Part shown: piece after piece, positions 1-8,504 of the stretch
How the letters are laid out: the number at the start of each line of letters is the position of its first letter
How positions within the stretch are numbered: position 1 is the first letter of the stretch
Source of the DNA: Pontibacter pamirensis
GTDB lineage: Bacteria; Bacteroidota; Bacteroidia; Cytophagales; Hymenobacteraceae
Length of the DNA: 64,000 bases
Assembly (NCBI RefSeq): GCF_010015475.1
Contig: NZ_SSNI01000014.1
Span: 62,001-126,000, forward strand
Direction: 5' to 3'
Position numbers and translations under genes: made by a program
Notes under the pieces: generated by a model
The model's input: only the letters and a program-made list of their open reading frames with translations
The model's database searches: none
What the model was told of the DNA's origin: nothing

Positions 1-75
1 TACAAAACACATGCTACTTATCGCTATTTATTCGACCGCACCAAAGAATTCAAGCGAATGCCTATCATTCGTTAA
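1..75 (+). CDS. C-terminal fragment of an unidentified gene
   Basis: Frame 1 is open from the window edge and gives 24 residues ending KEFKRMPIIR before a TAA at 73-75. That stop interlocks with the stop codon of the convergent channel gene, the tail-to-tail packing expected of two real genes. The fragment is too short to identify, and the call rests only on the open frame and its position. Confidence 0.4.
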   Translation, partial: YKTHATYRYLFDRTKEFKRMPIIR

Positions 76-1109
76 AGCATAGACTCAAGGTCCATATCCT
101 GACCTAAAACCGATGCCGAAATCTCTTTCCATTTCCAGCCATTATACTCCACCATGTACTTCAGTGCACGACGGCGCTTACTGAGTTTTTCCATCTTGTG
201 TATATCAGGGTCTAATAGTGGAAAATCTGCCTGCTGCAGTTCATCAATATGTATGGCAGGCACATCGCTTTTATCAGTTTGAACATAAAGGGAGGTAAGT
301 GAGCCGATGAAGGTGGTAATGGCTTTCCGAAGCGGGACCAAATATTCATCTCCCGGGCGCATTTGCTCCGGAACATAAAGGAGCATAATTGTAATAGCTT
401 CATCGAGGGCTGCCAGGTTCGGCAGGAGAGACTCCTCCTTGTTTTTGTGCTGGAAATAATGTAACACCGGGTACGACAGGTGCATCTGACCCTGATGTAC
501 TATTTCGTGCGTTAGATTCTGAAACTGACCCTCGAGTTTCTTTAGATGCTCTCCATTCCAGTTATTCAGCAAAATGCGCTGTGGGCTATGTCCGATGGAG
601 GCAATCTGGATACTAAGTGCTCTGCGTTGTGTAACAGCCGATAACACAGGCACCATATAAGTGATGGCAATGGTGATAAATATTAGGCCGGTAAACGAGA
701 TAAAAGCTGTATAAATACTCCAGCCACCTGTTCCTGCTTTAAAGTCGCCATTGCCTAGTGTAGAAAGTGTGTAGCCGGTGAAGTAGATACGCTCCATAGC
801 ATTTGCAGGGAGCAGTGTAGTTGTGTTTACAACAGAATCTTCATCAGAGGAATAAATAAATGCATTTCCTGCCCAAAGGAGAAATACCCAGGTCAATAGA
901 ATTGCAAAGACAATAGCAATACCTGCTCCTGTAAGTGGTGCCCTGGTACTCTTTAAGCGGCCAATATGATAAAAGATTCTCCAGACAGCAAGTGTTACAG
1001 GGCCACTGATAATACTTGCACCCCGTGGGGCAAAGGTGGTATAAATAAGATCATAGGCTGTGCAGCAAACAATAATGACGCCTAATATGAAATATATAAT
1101 TGAGTCCAT
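72..1109 (-). CDS. Two-TM potassium-channel family protein
   Basis: A 345-residue inner-membrane protein that probably conducts cations. Hydrophobic helices are visible at about residues 1-22, 62-86 and 132-157. Between the last two is a pore loop with the filter-like motif TLGNGD at 117-122, corresponding to TVGYGD of classical K+ channels. This is the Ion_trans_2 (two-TM plus pore) layout with an extra N-terminal helix. The remaining ~185 residues are soluble, charged and unlike RCK/TrkA-N domains, since no glycine-rich Rossmann motif is seen. The Tyr of the canonical filter is Asn here, so ion selectivity cannot be assumed. The gene is divergent from the downstream YdjM-type gene and overlaps the end of a + strand gene at the window edge. 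Confidence 0.75.
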   Translation of the reverse strand: MDSIIYFILGVIIVCCTAYDLIYTTFAPRGASIISGPVTLAVWRIFYHIGRLKSTRAPLTGAGIAIVFAILLTWVFLLWAGNAFIYSSDEDSVVNTTTLLPANAMERIYFTGYTLSTLGNGDFKAGTGGWSIYTAFISFTGLIFITIAITYMVPVLSAVTQRRALSIQIASIGHSPQRILLNNWNGEHLKKLEGQFQNLTHEIVHQGQMHLSYPVLHYFQHKNKEESLLPNLAALDEAITIMLLYVPEQMRPGDEYLVPLRKAITTFIGSLTSLYVQTDKSDVPAIHIDELQQADFPLLDPDIHKMEKLSKRRRALKYMVEYNGWKWKEISASVLGQDMDLESML

Positions 1110-1238
1110 GGAGAGGGTACATTATAAACCATATACTTGTGACATTTAATTTGTGAGTTTATACCTTCGTGAGCTAAAAGGGGTTGTGAATTGATTTCCG
1201 CTGCCACTTTATATGCCTTGGGCTAAAGCTACTTCATC

Positions 1239-2261
1239 ATGGATTCATTAACACAGATTGTTTTAGGTGCCGCTGTCGGAGAGGCAGTGGCTGGCAGGAA
1301 ACTGGGGAACAGAGCGATGCTTTGGGGAGCCATAGCTGGCACCATCCCTGACCTGGATATACTAGCAAACCCGTGGCTGGATACGGTGGAGCAACTAAGC
1401 TTTCATCGCTCCATTACTCACTCGCTTCTCTTTGCTGTTGTTGTATCGCCTATCCTTGGCTGGCTTCTCCGGCGATTTTACAGGCACCAGCAGGCTACCT
1501 TCCGCGACTGGACCTGGTTGTTCTTTTTAGGCTTCACTACACATGCTTTGTTGGACAGTTGCACCACATGGGGTACCCAGCTACTGTGGCCATTCAGCAA
1601 CTACGGAATTGCTTTCTATAATATCTTTGTAATCGATCCGCTTTATACCATTCCTTTTATGACTTGTGTAATAGCTGCAGCTTTCTATGCACGTAACAAT
1701 CCAAAAAGAGCTTACCTGAATTACGCCGGACTCGGTATTAGCTCCGCTTACCTTCTGTTTTCATTTATAGCCAAAGCATCGGCAAACGAAACCTTCGAAG
1801 AAAGCTTTCAACGACAGCAAATCAGCTATAGCGATTATATTAGCAAACCTACACCACTTAACACTATTTTCTGGTCTGTTACAGCTAAGGGCGAGGGTGG
1901 TTTTTATAATGGCTTTTATTCTTTGCTGGATGAGGACGATACCGTAGCATTTGAGTATGTGCCGCAGCAGGCAGCACTGTTACAGCCATATATGGGTAAT
2001 CCCAAACTGGAGCGCCTGCTTGAAATAACGAAAGGTTATTTTGCCGTTATACCCGCTGAAGAAAATGGTATACTAATTCAGGACCTGCGCTTCGGGAAAT
2101 TCGACGGGTGGCGTGAGGAAGGCGGACAGTATGTGTTTGTATACCATGTGTGGCAGAACGAGCAGGGGGAGACGGAAGTGGAAGAGATTAACAACCGGCC
2201 TGAAATAGATGAAAACTATTTACAGGAATACTGGCAACGTATAAGGGGAATAAAAGAATAA
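1239..2261 (+). CDS. Membrane-bound metal-dependent hydrolase, YdjM/DUF457 family
   Basis: A 340-residue membrane protein. The N-terminus MDSLTQIVLGAAVGEAV is the classic opening of the YdjM (DUF457) family of predicted membrane-bound metal-dependent hydrolases. Candidate metal ligands are the PDLD motif near residue 37, HRSITH at 56-61 and a THALLD segment near 105. About five hydrophobic segments occupy the first 180 residues, followed by a soluble ~150-residue C-terminal region rich in acidic residues. Substrate is unknown for most family members; a role in phospholipid or cell-envelope hydrolysis is only inference. It is transcribed alone, convergent with the following gene and only 30 bp from it. 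Confidence 0.8.
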   Translation: MDSLTQIVLGAAVGEAVAGRKLGNRAMLWGAIAGTIPDLDILANPWLDTVEQLSFHRSITHSLLFAVVVSPILGWLLRRFYRHQQATFRDWTWLFFLGFTTHALLDSCTTWGTQLLWPFSNYGIAFYNIFVIDPLYTIPFMTCVIAAAFYARNNPKRAYLNYAGLGISSAYLLFSFIAKASANETFEESFQRQQISYSDYISKPTPLNTIFWSVTAKGEGGFYNGFYSLLDEDDTVAFEYVPQQAALLQPYMGNPKLERLLEITKGYFAVIPAEENGILIQDLRFGKFDGWREEGGQYVFVYHVWQNEQGETEVEEINNRPEIDENYLQEYWQRIRGIKE

Positions 2262-2291
2262 AGCGCCTTATTCTTAATCTGTTCTGCTTGT

Positions 2292-3020
2292 CTAAAGGGA
2301 TTCGTAAAAGGTTAACGCTTTTGCCCATCCTTCTCCGGTATTTAAATCAATATTTGCTAAAGAGACGTATTCCTGTACTTTTTCCTGCTTATTGGGTAAG
2401 GCTTTTAGCAGGGACTTTTTATTTAGTTTTACCTTCTCTACTTTATTATTGGGTCCTATTAAATAAAAAGTTTGTGCATCAACCAGTTCGTCATATTTTT
2501 TTCCCGCATTATAACCACCTTTGAAATCTGCTTTGATTAACTTTTTTTCCGGCACCATTACCAGTTGTGTACTGTTGCCATCATGCAACATTAGTACAAA
2601 TTGGTTGGCAAATTTTGGGTTTAGCTTTGCCAAACTTGGTAAACGCCTGAAGATATATTCCTGCATCGTCTTGTTGTCTTCAATAACAAAACTTTCTATT
2701 TTATTTGGCTCGAGCACAAATTGTTCTCCTTTAGTATTCCGGTACAGAATGTTATTCTCATAGGCGTTATACTTTATCTCCATGTTAGCAATGAGCTTGT
2801 TTCCTGTTGTAACAGTCGACTTTTTCCATTCCTCATTAAAAAATGGCGTACCCTTTACACCTTCATATCGATTGTCATAAGTTCGTATTATCGCACCAGT
2901 ATTATTGCTTCCTATTTCTGCTAAATTTCTTTCAGCATCAAGGCCAACAGGAACGTTAGATTGCGCAATGGTTAAATGGGCAACAAAAGCGAAGGGAAGT
3001 AGGAGCGTAAGCTTGTTCAT
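2292..3020 (-). CDS. Secreted hypothetical protein
   Basis: A 242-residue protein of unknown function. A Sec signal peptide is clear (MNKLTLLLPFAFVAHLTIAQ, cleavage likely after residue 19 or 20). The mature part is hydrophilic and lysine/asparagine rich, with no Cys and no catalytic motif I recognise. The middle has short beta-like stretches such as 'KGEQFVLEPNKIESFVIED', reminiscent of small periplasmic proteins of Bacteroidota that lack assigned function. It stands alone, convergent with the YdjM-type gene and divergent from the SDR gene. Confidence 0.6.
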   Translation of the reverse strand: MNKLTLLLPFAFVAHLTIAQSNVPVGLDAERNLAEIGSNNTGAIIRTYDNRYEGVKGTPFFNEEWKKSTVTTGNKLIANMEIKYNAYENNILYRNTKGEQFVLEPNKIESFVIEDNKTMQEYIFRRLPSLAKLNPKFANQFVLMLHDGNSTQLVMVPEKKLIKADFKGGYNAGKKYDELVDAQTFYLIGPNNKVEKVKLNKKSLLKALPNKQEKVQEYVSLANIDLNTGEGWAKALTFYESL

Positions 3021-3208
3021 ATCGTGTTTTGTATAGGTGAAACAGCTGGTTTATATACTATCACAGCGGCAAAAATGCCAGCTGAATATAGCTAAATAAA
3101 ATTAATTAGAGTAGCATAATAATTCCGCTTATAGTTCCATCGACACAAAGGGGCTAATTAATCCTATTTTACGTTCTTTAAGCGGTTAACAATCTAAAAT
3201 ACTTCATT

Positions 3209-3979
3209 ATGACACAAAACAGGTGGTCACTGACTGGTAAAAAAGCAGTTGTTACGGGAGGCTCCAAAGGAATAGGAGCAGCTATTGTGGACGATTTCAT
3301 CTCACTGGGAGCAGAGGTGCTGGCCGTAGGCCGAAAAGAGGAAAACCTGGAACGCCTGAAGGACGTGTACCCAGAGCGATTATACATCGTTTCCGCTGAT
3401 GTAAGTACTGCTGAAGGACGGAAAAAGCTGACGGATAAAGTACAGGAACAATGGGGCGCGCTGGACATCCTTGTGAACAATGCGGGAACAAATATCCGGA
3501 AGCCTACTGCGGAATATACACCAGAAGAGTACGACTTTGTAATGAACACCAACCTGCGCTCGGCCTTTGACTTAAACCGCCAGTTGTACCCGCTGCTCCA
3601 AAAGTCCGGTCAGGCAAACATCATTCATGTTTCATCGGTGGCGGGTTTGGTTCATGTGCGCACCGGTAGCATCTATGGTATGACTAAAGCCGCCATGAAC
3701 CAGTTAACGCGCAACCTGGCCGCTGAATGGGCTAAGGATGGTATACGCGTGAACGCTGTAGCTCCCTGGTATATCAGCACACCGCTGGCCCAGACAGTGC
3801 TCCAGAATCAGGACTTCTATAATTCAGTTGTAAGCAGAACGCCAATGCAGCAGGTAGGCAAACCAGAAGATGTAGCCGGTGCTGTTTCCTTTCTCTGTAT
3901 GCCTGCTGCGGCCTATATCACCGGGCAAACCCTAGCAGTTGACGGTGGCTTTACCATCAATGGCTTCCACCCCCTTTAA
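3209..3979 (+). CDS. SDR family oxidoreductase, tropinone-reductase-like
   Basis: A 256-residue classical short-chain dehydrogenase/reductase. The cofactor motif TGGSKGIG sits at 16-23, the structural NNAG at 90-93, the catalytic Ser in VSSVAG at about 142-143, and the Tyr-Lys pair in YGMTK at 156-160. The C-terminal segment '[20 protein letters not shown]' is the usual SDR ending. Overall spacing resembles tropinone-reductase-like enzymes, but the substrate cannot be told from sequence. Cytosolic, NAD(P)-dependent. It has no operon partner. Confidence 0.85.
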   Translation: MTQNRWSLTGKKAVVTGGSKGIGAAIVDDFISLGAEVLAVGRKEENLERLKDVYPERLYIVSADVSTAEGRKKLTDKVQEQWGALDILVNNAGTNIRKPTAEYTPEEYDFVMNTNLRSAFDLNRQLYPLLQKSGQANIIHVSSVAGLVHVRTGSIYGMTKAAMNQLTRNLAAEWAKDGIRVNAVAPWYISTPLAQTVLQNQDFYNSVVSRTPMQQVGKPEDVAGAVSFLCMPAAAYITGQTLAVDGGFTINGFHPL

Positions 3980-4048
3980 TTGGCCAACAGGCAAGTTATG
4001 AGCAAGAAAGTACCCATATATTTGCTGGATATTTAAAGCAAATTTGAT

Positions 4049-4056
4049 TACTTTTG
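4049..4056 (+). promoter_or_regulatory. Bacteroidota -7 promoter box TACTTTTG
   Basis: TACTTTTG is a full match to TAnnTTTG, the primary sigma -7 box of Bacteroidota. A TTTG at 4021-4024 could be the -33 element, with a rather long 24-nt spacer. Transcription would start near 4062, just ahead of the hairpin at 4073-4100, and could serve the small lipoprotein gene and perhaps gyrA. Confidence 0.5.
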
Positions 4057-4072
4057 TAGGATATGGAATGGA

Positions 4073-4100
4073 GAGCCTGCTGTAGTAGCAGGCTCTTTTT
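4073..4100 (+). terminator. Rho-independent terminator or attenuator hairpin
   Basis: An 8-bp perfect stem (GAGCCTGC/GCAGGCTC) with a 7-nt loop, followed by TTTTT. It may end the SDR transcript 94 nt upstream. It lies only 17 nt after a promoter-like box and 12 nt before the lipoprotein start, so it could also act on the lipoprotein transcript as an attenuator. Confidence 0.65.
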
Positions 4101-4111
4101 AACCTAACAAT

Positions 4112-4354
4112 ATGGCTACACCCAGACTGCTGATTATTCTCCTGATTGCATTCCTTTCTGCTTCCCTATTTTCGTGTAAACCGGCTTGCCCTATTGCCTC
4201 CTGCCAGGTGCGCATGGTGCATCCGCATGGCGAGCAGGATTATAGAGGGCAACCTATCTGGAAAAAACAAAACCCAAAAATGGGGCAGAAGCTTCCAAAA
4301 ACATCAAAGGAAACGGTGCCAAACAGGAAGGACAACAGCAGAAATAAGAACTAG
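4112..4354 (+). CDS. Small Cys-rich lipoprotein, unknown function
   Basis: An 80-residue protein. Residues 5-21 are a hydrophobic signal and the lipobox LFSC places the lipidated Cys at position 22. Three further Cys follow closely (CKPACPIASC). The rest is basic, ending in a Lys/Asn/Arg-rich tail. This would be a short envelope-anchored peptide of about 59 residues. I know no function. The frame is preferred over the overlapping +2 frame because it alone has a lipobox and a start near the promoter-like box. gyrA begins 81 nt downstream on the same strand. Confidence 0.6.
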   Translation: MATPRLLIILLIAFLSASLFSCKPACPIASCQVRMVHPHGEQDYRGQPIWKKQNPKMGQKLPKTSKETVPNRKDNSRNKN

Positions 4355-4435
4355 CCTATATAGCTGTTAAGGCATTCTATTTAAATTGCCTCAATTTATC
4401 AACCAACCCAAAACACAAACATTTAGATTTTAGAC

Positions 4436-7021
4436 ATGATCGAAGGCGAAAGAATAATACCGATCAACATTGAAGACGAGATGCGCGGTGCGTATATCGA
4501 CTACTCAATGTCTGTTATCATTTCAAGAGCCTTACCCGATGTTCGGGACGGACTGAAGCCTGTGCACCGCCGCGTGCTGTACGGTATGTCCGAACTGGGG
4601 GTATCTTATAACAAAGCGTATAAAAAATCGGCCAGAATAGTAGGAGAGGTGCTGGGTAAATACCATCCGCACGGTGACTCGTCTGTGTATGAAACCATGG
4701 TGCGTATGGCCCAGGAATGGTCGCTGCGCTACCCGCTGGTCGATGGCCAGGGAAACTACGGTTCCATAGACGGTGACTCACCGGCTGCCATGCGTTACAC
4801 TGAGGCGCGCCTCAAGCGAATGGCTGATGAACTACTGGCTGACCTTGAGAAGAACACCGTAGACTTTGTGCCTAACTTCGATGACTCTCTCAAAGAGCCG
4901 TCTGTGATGCCTGCCAAGTTTCCGAACCTGCTCGTGAACGGCACTTCCGGTATTGCGGTAGGTATGGCAACGAACATGGCGCCACATAACCTGTCAGAGG
5001 TAATAAACGGTACCATCGCCTACATAGAAAATAATGAAATTACCATTGCGGAACTGATGCAGTACATTACTGCCCCGGATTTCCCGACAGGTGGTATCAT
5101 CCATGGATACGATGGGGTAAAGTCTGCTTTTGAAACGGGTCGTGGACGTGTGCTGATGCGTGGCCGGGCCAATTTTGAGACATCACCTTCCGGTAAAGAG
5201 CAGATCATTGTAACCGAGATACCTTACATGGTAAACAAGGCAACGTTGATTGAGAAAACAGCTGGTCTTGTAAATGATAAGAAGATTGATGGTATAGCTG
5301 ATTTGCGTGATGAGTCCGACCGCGACGGCTTGCGCATTGTGTACGACCTGAAGCGCGATGCTATACCGAACGTGGTACTCAACAACCTGTATAAATACAC
5401 GGCGCTGCAATCTTCATTTGGCGTGAACAACGTGGCCCTGGTGAAAGGCCGCCCGATGACACTCAACCTGAAGGAGCTGATTCATTACTTTGTGGAGCAT
5501 CGCCATGAGGTGGTTATTCGCCGCACGCAGTATGAACTGGATGAAGCCAAGAAGCGCGCGCATATTTTAGAAGGTTTGCTAATAGCGTTGGATAACCTCG
5601 ATGAGGTTATCAACCTTATTCGTTCATCACGTGATCCGGAGATTGCACGCAATGGCTTAATTGAGCGCTTTGGTCTATCTGAGCTTCAGGCTCGTGCTAT
5701 TCTGGATATGCGTCTGCAACGCCTGACTGGCCTGGAGCGTGATAAAATCCAGCAGGAATTCCAGGAGATTATGAAGCTGATAGATTTCTTAACCTCTATC
5801 TTGAACGATGAAGGCCTGCGCATGCAGATCATCAAAGATGAGCTGACTGAAATAAGGGAACGGTATGGAGACGGACGCCGCACCGGTATTGAGGCCAGCA
5901 CCGGCGATATTTCTTACGAGGACATGATCCCGGAAGAGAACATGGTGATCACTATTTCTCATGAAGGTTATATCAAGCGTACCTCCCTGAGCGAGTACCG
6001 CAGCCAAAGCCGCGGTGGTGTAGGCTCAAGAGGAGTGGCCGCATCAAAGGAGAGCGACTTCACTGAGCACCTCTTTATTGCCAATACGCACCACCACATG
6101 CTGTTCTTTACAGAATCTGGTCGTGTGTTCTGGCTAAAAGTATATGAGCTGCCGGAAGGAGGGAAGACGACCAAAGGTCGCGCTATACAGAACCTCATTC
6201 AGATTGAAAAAGAGGACAATGTCCGTGCTGTACTGAATGTGCGTGACCTCAAAAATGAGGATTATGTGCTCAACCATAACCTGGTGTTCATCACCGAGCA
6301 GGGCACTATCAAGAAAACGGCGCTGGAGGCGTATTCACGCCCACGTACAAACGGTATCAACGCTATTTCTATTAATGATGGTGACCGTCTGCTGGATGTG
6401 CAGCTGACAAACGGCAGCAGCGAAATTATCATTGCGCTGGAGTCTGGACGTGCCATTCGCTTTAATGAGACCCAGGTACGTGGAATGGGACGTAACGCTG
6501 CAGGTGTTCGTGCCGTAACACTTGGCGGACCGGATGACAAAGTAATTGGTATGGTTTGTGTAACAGATGAAAACACAGAACTGTTAGTTGTGTCTGAGAA
6601 TGGCTTCGGCAAACGCTCTCTTTTAGAAGAGTACCGCATCACGAACCGTGGCGGTAAAGGAGTTAAGGCCATGAATATTACTGACAAAACAGGTAAGCTG
6701 ATTGCCATCAAAGGTGTGATTGACACTGATGACCTGATGATTATTAACCGTTCCGGCATCACTATCAGGCTACGTGTGGCAGATCTGCGCGTAATCGGAC
6801 GAGCCACACAAGGAGTTCGCCTGATCAAGCTAAATGAGAACGACCAGATTTCTTCAGTAGCAAAAGTGGAGATGGAAAACGAGGAAGAAATAAGTGAGGA
6901 GGAAATTGTGGAAGCAGTGTTGGATCAGTCAGAACTGGCTCCGGAAGAATCGCTGAAACCAGATGAAATGATTGATCCGGAAACCACTGAAGATAATCCG
7001 GAAGACACGGAAGAGGTATAA
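4436..7021 (+). CDS. gyrA: DNA gyrase subunit A
   Basis: An 861-residue GyrA, the breakage-reunion subunit that with GyrB (not in this window) introduces negative supercoils. The N-terminus starts [16 protein letters not shown]. The catalytic Tyr is Y121 in AAMRYTE. The quinolone-resistance region reads [10 protein letters not shown] at 77-86, with Ser and Glu at the positions equivalent to E. coli S83 and D87, so no classical resistance substitution at the serine. The C-terminal beta-pinwheel (about 500-800) contains a degenerate GyrA-box QSRGGVG and an NRGGKG repeat, preserving the DNA-wrapping type. The last ~50 residues form a strongly acidic tail. Length is close to the usual 820-880. 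Confidence 0.97.
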   Translation: MIEGERIIPINIEDEMRGAYIDYSMSVIISRALPDVRDGLKPVHRRVLYGMSELGVSYNKAYKKSARIVGEVLGKYHPHGDSSVYETMVRMAQEWSLRYPLVDGQGNYGSIDGDSPAAMRYTEARLKRMADELLADLEKNTVDFVPNFDDSLKEPSVMPAKFPNLLVNGTSGIAVGMATNMAPHNLSEVINGTIAYIENNEITIAELMQYITAPDFPTGGIIHGYDGVKSAFETGRGRVLMRGRANFETSPSGKEQIIVTEIPYMVNKATLIEKTAGLVNDKKIDGIADLRDESDRDGLRIVYDLKRDAIPNVVLNNLYKYTALQSSFGVNNVALVKGRPMTLNLKELIHYFVEHRHEVVIRRTQYELDEAKKRAHILEGLLIALDNLDEVINLIRSSRDPEIARNGLIERFGLSELQARAILDMRLQRLTGLERDKIQQEFQEIMKLIDFLTSILNDEGLRMQIIKDELTEIRERYGDGRRTGIEASTGDISYEDMIPEENMVITISHEGYIKRTSLSEYRSQSRGGVGSRGVAASKESDFTEHLFIANTHHHMLFFTESGRVFWLKVYELPEGGKTTKGRAIQNLIQIEKEDNVRAVLNVRDLKNEDYVLNHNLVFITEQGTIKKTALEAYSRPRTNGINAISINDGDRLLDVQLTNGSSEIIIALESGRAIRFNETQVRGMGRNAAGVRAVTLGGPDDKVIGMVCVTDENTELLVVSENGFGKRSLLEEYRITNRGGKGVKAMNITDKTGKLIAIKGVIDTDDLMIINRSGITIRLRVADLRVIGRATQGVRLIKLNENDQISSVAKVEMENEEEISEEEIVEAVLDQSELAPEESLKPDEMIDPETTEDNPEDTEEV

Positions 7022-7094
7022 ATTTTCCAGTAAACGAACTAATTCACAGATATTTAACGTTACACAAACAATCATAAACCATTCAAATTTAAGC

Positions 7095-8228
7095 ATGAAA
7101 AAAATACTTTTAACAGCCTTGGCAGCCGCAAGCATTTCGGTAGCAAGTGCACAAAACTCAGCAGTGAACAGCGCCATCTTGAATCACAAGAACGGTACGC
7201 TGGACAAAGCTCAGGAAAGTATCGATAAAGCCATCGAACACAAGAAAACCATGGATAAAGCAAAAACCTGGTTTTACCGTGGCGTTATTTACCAGGACAT
7301 GATCGGCAATCCGATATATGGTAAATTGGCTGACGACAATACGCCAACTCTTGTACTGGAATCTTTCGATAAAGCAGTTGAGTTAGATGGTAGTAATGGT
7401 GAATTTGCGAAGCAGGTACCTGCACGTAAGGAGCAGCTATACGGCCAGGTGCTGAACCAGGCGGTAGAATTCCATAACAACCAGGACTGGGAGAATGCCA
7501 TTGAGAAATATAAACTTGCCAGTAAAATAAGCCCTACAGATACAACAGCAGTTTTATATGCTGCTTATGCGTCTACAGCTAACCAGGATTATCCTGCTGC
7601 GATCGGGTTTTATGACAACCTGATTACAATGGGTCACACGACGGAAGATGTTTACAAGAACAAAATTCAGTTGATGCAGGCTACTGAAGCTTCTGACGAA
7701 GAAGTGATGAAGGCTTTAGCTGCCGGCTTAGAAAAGCAGCCAAACAGCGTTTACCTGATGCAGGAAGAGCTTCGTTACTATCTGAAAAACGACCGTGCCG
7801 AAGAAGCAATGGACAAGTTGGACAAAGCTATTGCAGCAGACCCAACTAACGCCAGCCTTTTAGCAGTAAAAGGAAACCTGTTAGAGCGTAAGAAGGATTT
7901 AGAAGGTGCTACGACCATCTATAAAAAGGCTATCGAAATTGAGCCAAATAACTTCGATGCTAACTATAACCTGGGAGTGCTGGAGTTCAACAAGGGGGCT
8001 GATGTAAATAACAGAGCAGCTAAAATGGATTATGCTACTTACCAGAAGAAAGGTAAAGCCTTGGAGGCTGAGGCCAAAAAGTATTACCAGGCTGCAGTAC
8101 CATATTTCGAAAAGGCACTTGAGATTCAGCCTAAAGACGAGGCTACTATGCAGAACCTGATAAAGCTTTACACACGTCTTGAGCGCAAAGCAGATGCTGA
8201 GAAAATCAGCGCCATGATGAACAACTAG
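7095..8228 (+). CDS. Secreted tetratricopeptide-repeat protein
   Basis: A 377-residue protein. I place the start at the ATG at 7095 because it begins a clean Sec signal peptide (MKKILLTALAAASISVASAQ); the open frame extends further upstream but that part overlaps the gyrA tail and is not signal-like. The mature protein is helical with several TPR-type units, for example around residues 110-145, 205-240 and 255-290 where A-x-YKKAIEIEP-like consensus is visible. TPR proteins are scaffolds; the partner is unknown. It lies 74 nt after gyrA and ends at a strong terminator, so it may be partly co-transcribed with gyrA. Confidence 0.8.
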   Translation: MKKILLTALAAASISVASAQNSAVNSAILNHKNGTLDKAQESIDKAIEHKKTMDKAKTWFYRGVIYQDMIGNPIYGKLADDNTPTLVLESFDKAVELDGSNGEFAKQVPARKEQLYGQVLNQAVEFHNNQDWENAIEKYKLASKISPTDTTAVLYAAYASTANQDYPAAIGFYDNLITMGHTTEDVYKNKIQLMQATEASDEEVMKALAAGLEKQPNSVYLMQEELRYYLKNDRAEEAMDKLDKAIAADPTNASLLAVKGNLLERKKDLEGATTIYKKAIEIEPNNFDANYNLGVLEFNKGADVNNRAAKMDYATYQKKGKALEAEAKKYYQAAVPYFEKALEIQPKDEATMQNLIKLYTRLERKADAEKISAMMNN

Positions 8229-8246
8229 TTTTAACTAGTCTAAATT

Positions 8247-8284
8247 AAAAAGAGGCAGTCTGAACATGATTGCCTCTTTTTAAT
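8247..8284 (+). terminator. Rho-independent terminator after the TPR gene
   Basis: Ten-bp perfect stem AAAAGAGGCA/TGCCTCTTTT with a 14-nt loop and a continuing T run, 19 nt after the TPR stop codon. Confidence 0.85.
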
Positions 8285-8362
8285 TTATCCGTCTGTTTAC
8301 TCTTTTCTGAAGTACAGGCTGAAAACTCTTGCTCCGATTAGTAGCCGGTTTAGACACTTTTT

Positions 8363-8393
8363 TTGTTTACACTACATGTTAAAGTGTAAACAA
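8363..8393. repeat. Perfect 11-bp inverted repeat upstream of glycosyltransferase pair
   Basis: TTGTTTACACT (8363-8373) and AGTGTAAACAA (8383-8393) are exact reverse complements around a 9-nt spacer. A second palindrome, TATAATTT-G-AAATTATA, follows at 8394-8410. There is no T run after the first arm pair in a terminator arrangement, and the site is 112 nt ahead of the first glycosyltransferase start, so an operator or recombinase-type site is more likely than a terminator. No second copy was seen in the window. Confidence 0.45.
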
Positions 8394-8481
8394 TATAATT
8401 TGAAATTATATAATATTTTCTTAAATCACGAATATATTCATAAAGAAACATATAATATTACCCATTCCCGAGCGTTTAAAG

Positions 8482-8489
8482 TATATTTG
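8482..8489 (+). promoter_or_regulatory. Bacteroidota -7 box TATATTTG
   Basis: TATATTTG fits TAnnTTTG and lies 15 nt before the first glycosyltransferase ATG, giving a predicted 5' leader of only about 10 nt. No TTTG was found at the expected -33 position, so the site may need an activator. Confidence 0.5.
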
Positions 8490-8504
8490 ATTATTTGCTT
8501 CTGA

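Noticed and set aside
4146..4370. Alternative frame over the small lipoprotein gene
   Set aside because: It lacks a signal peptide with lipobox and begins later than the lipoprotein start; it looks like a +1 shadow.
6262..6828. 188-codon antisense frame in gyrA
   Set aside because: Ser/Arg-rich shadow of the gyrA reading frame; no motif, start context or promoter.
6972..7094. Upstream start for the TPR protein
   Set aside because: It overlaps the end of gyrA and precedes a clean signal peptide that starts at 7095.
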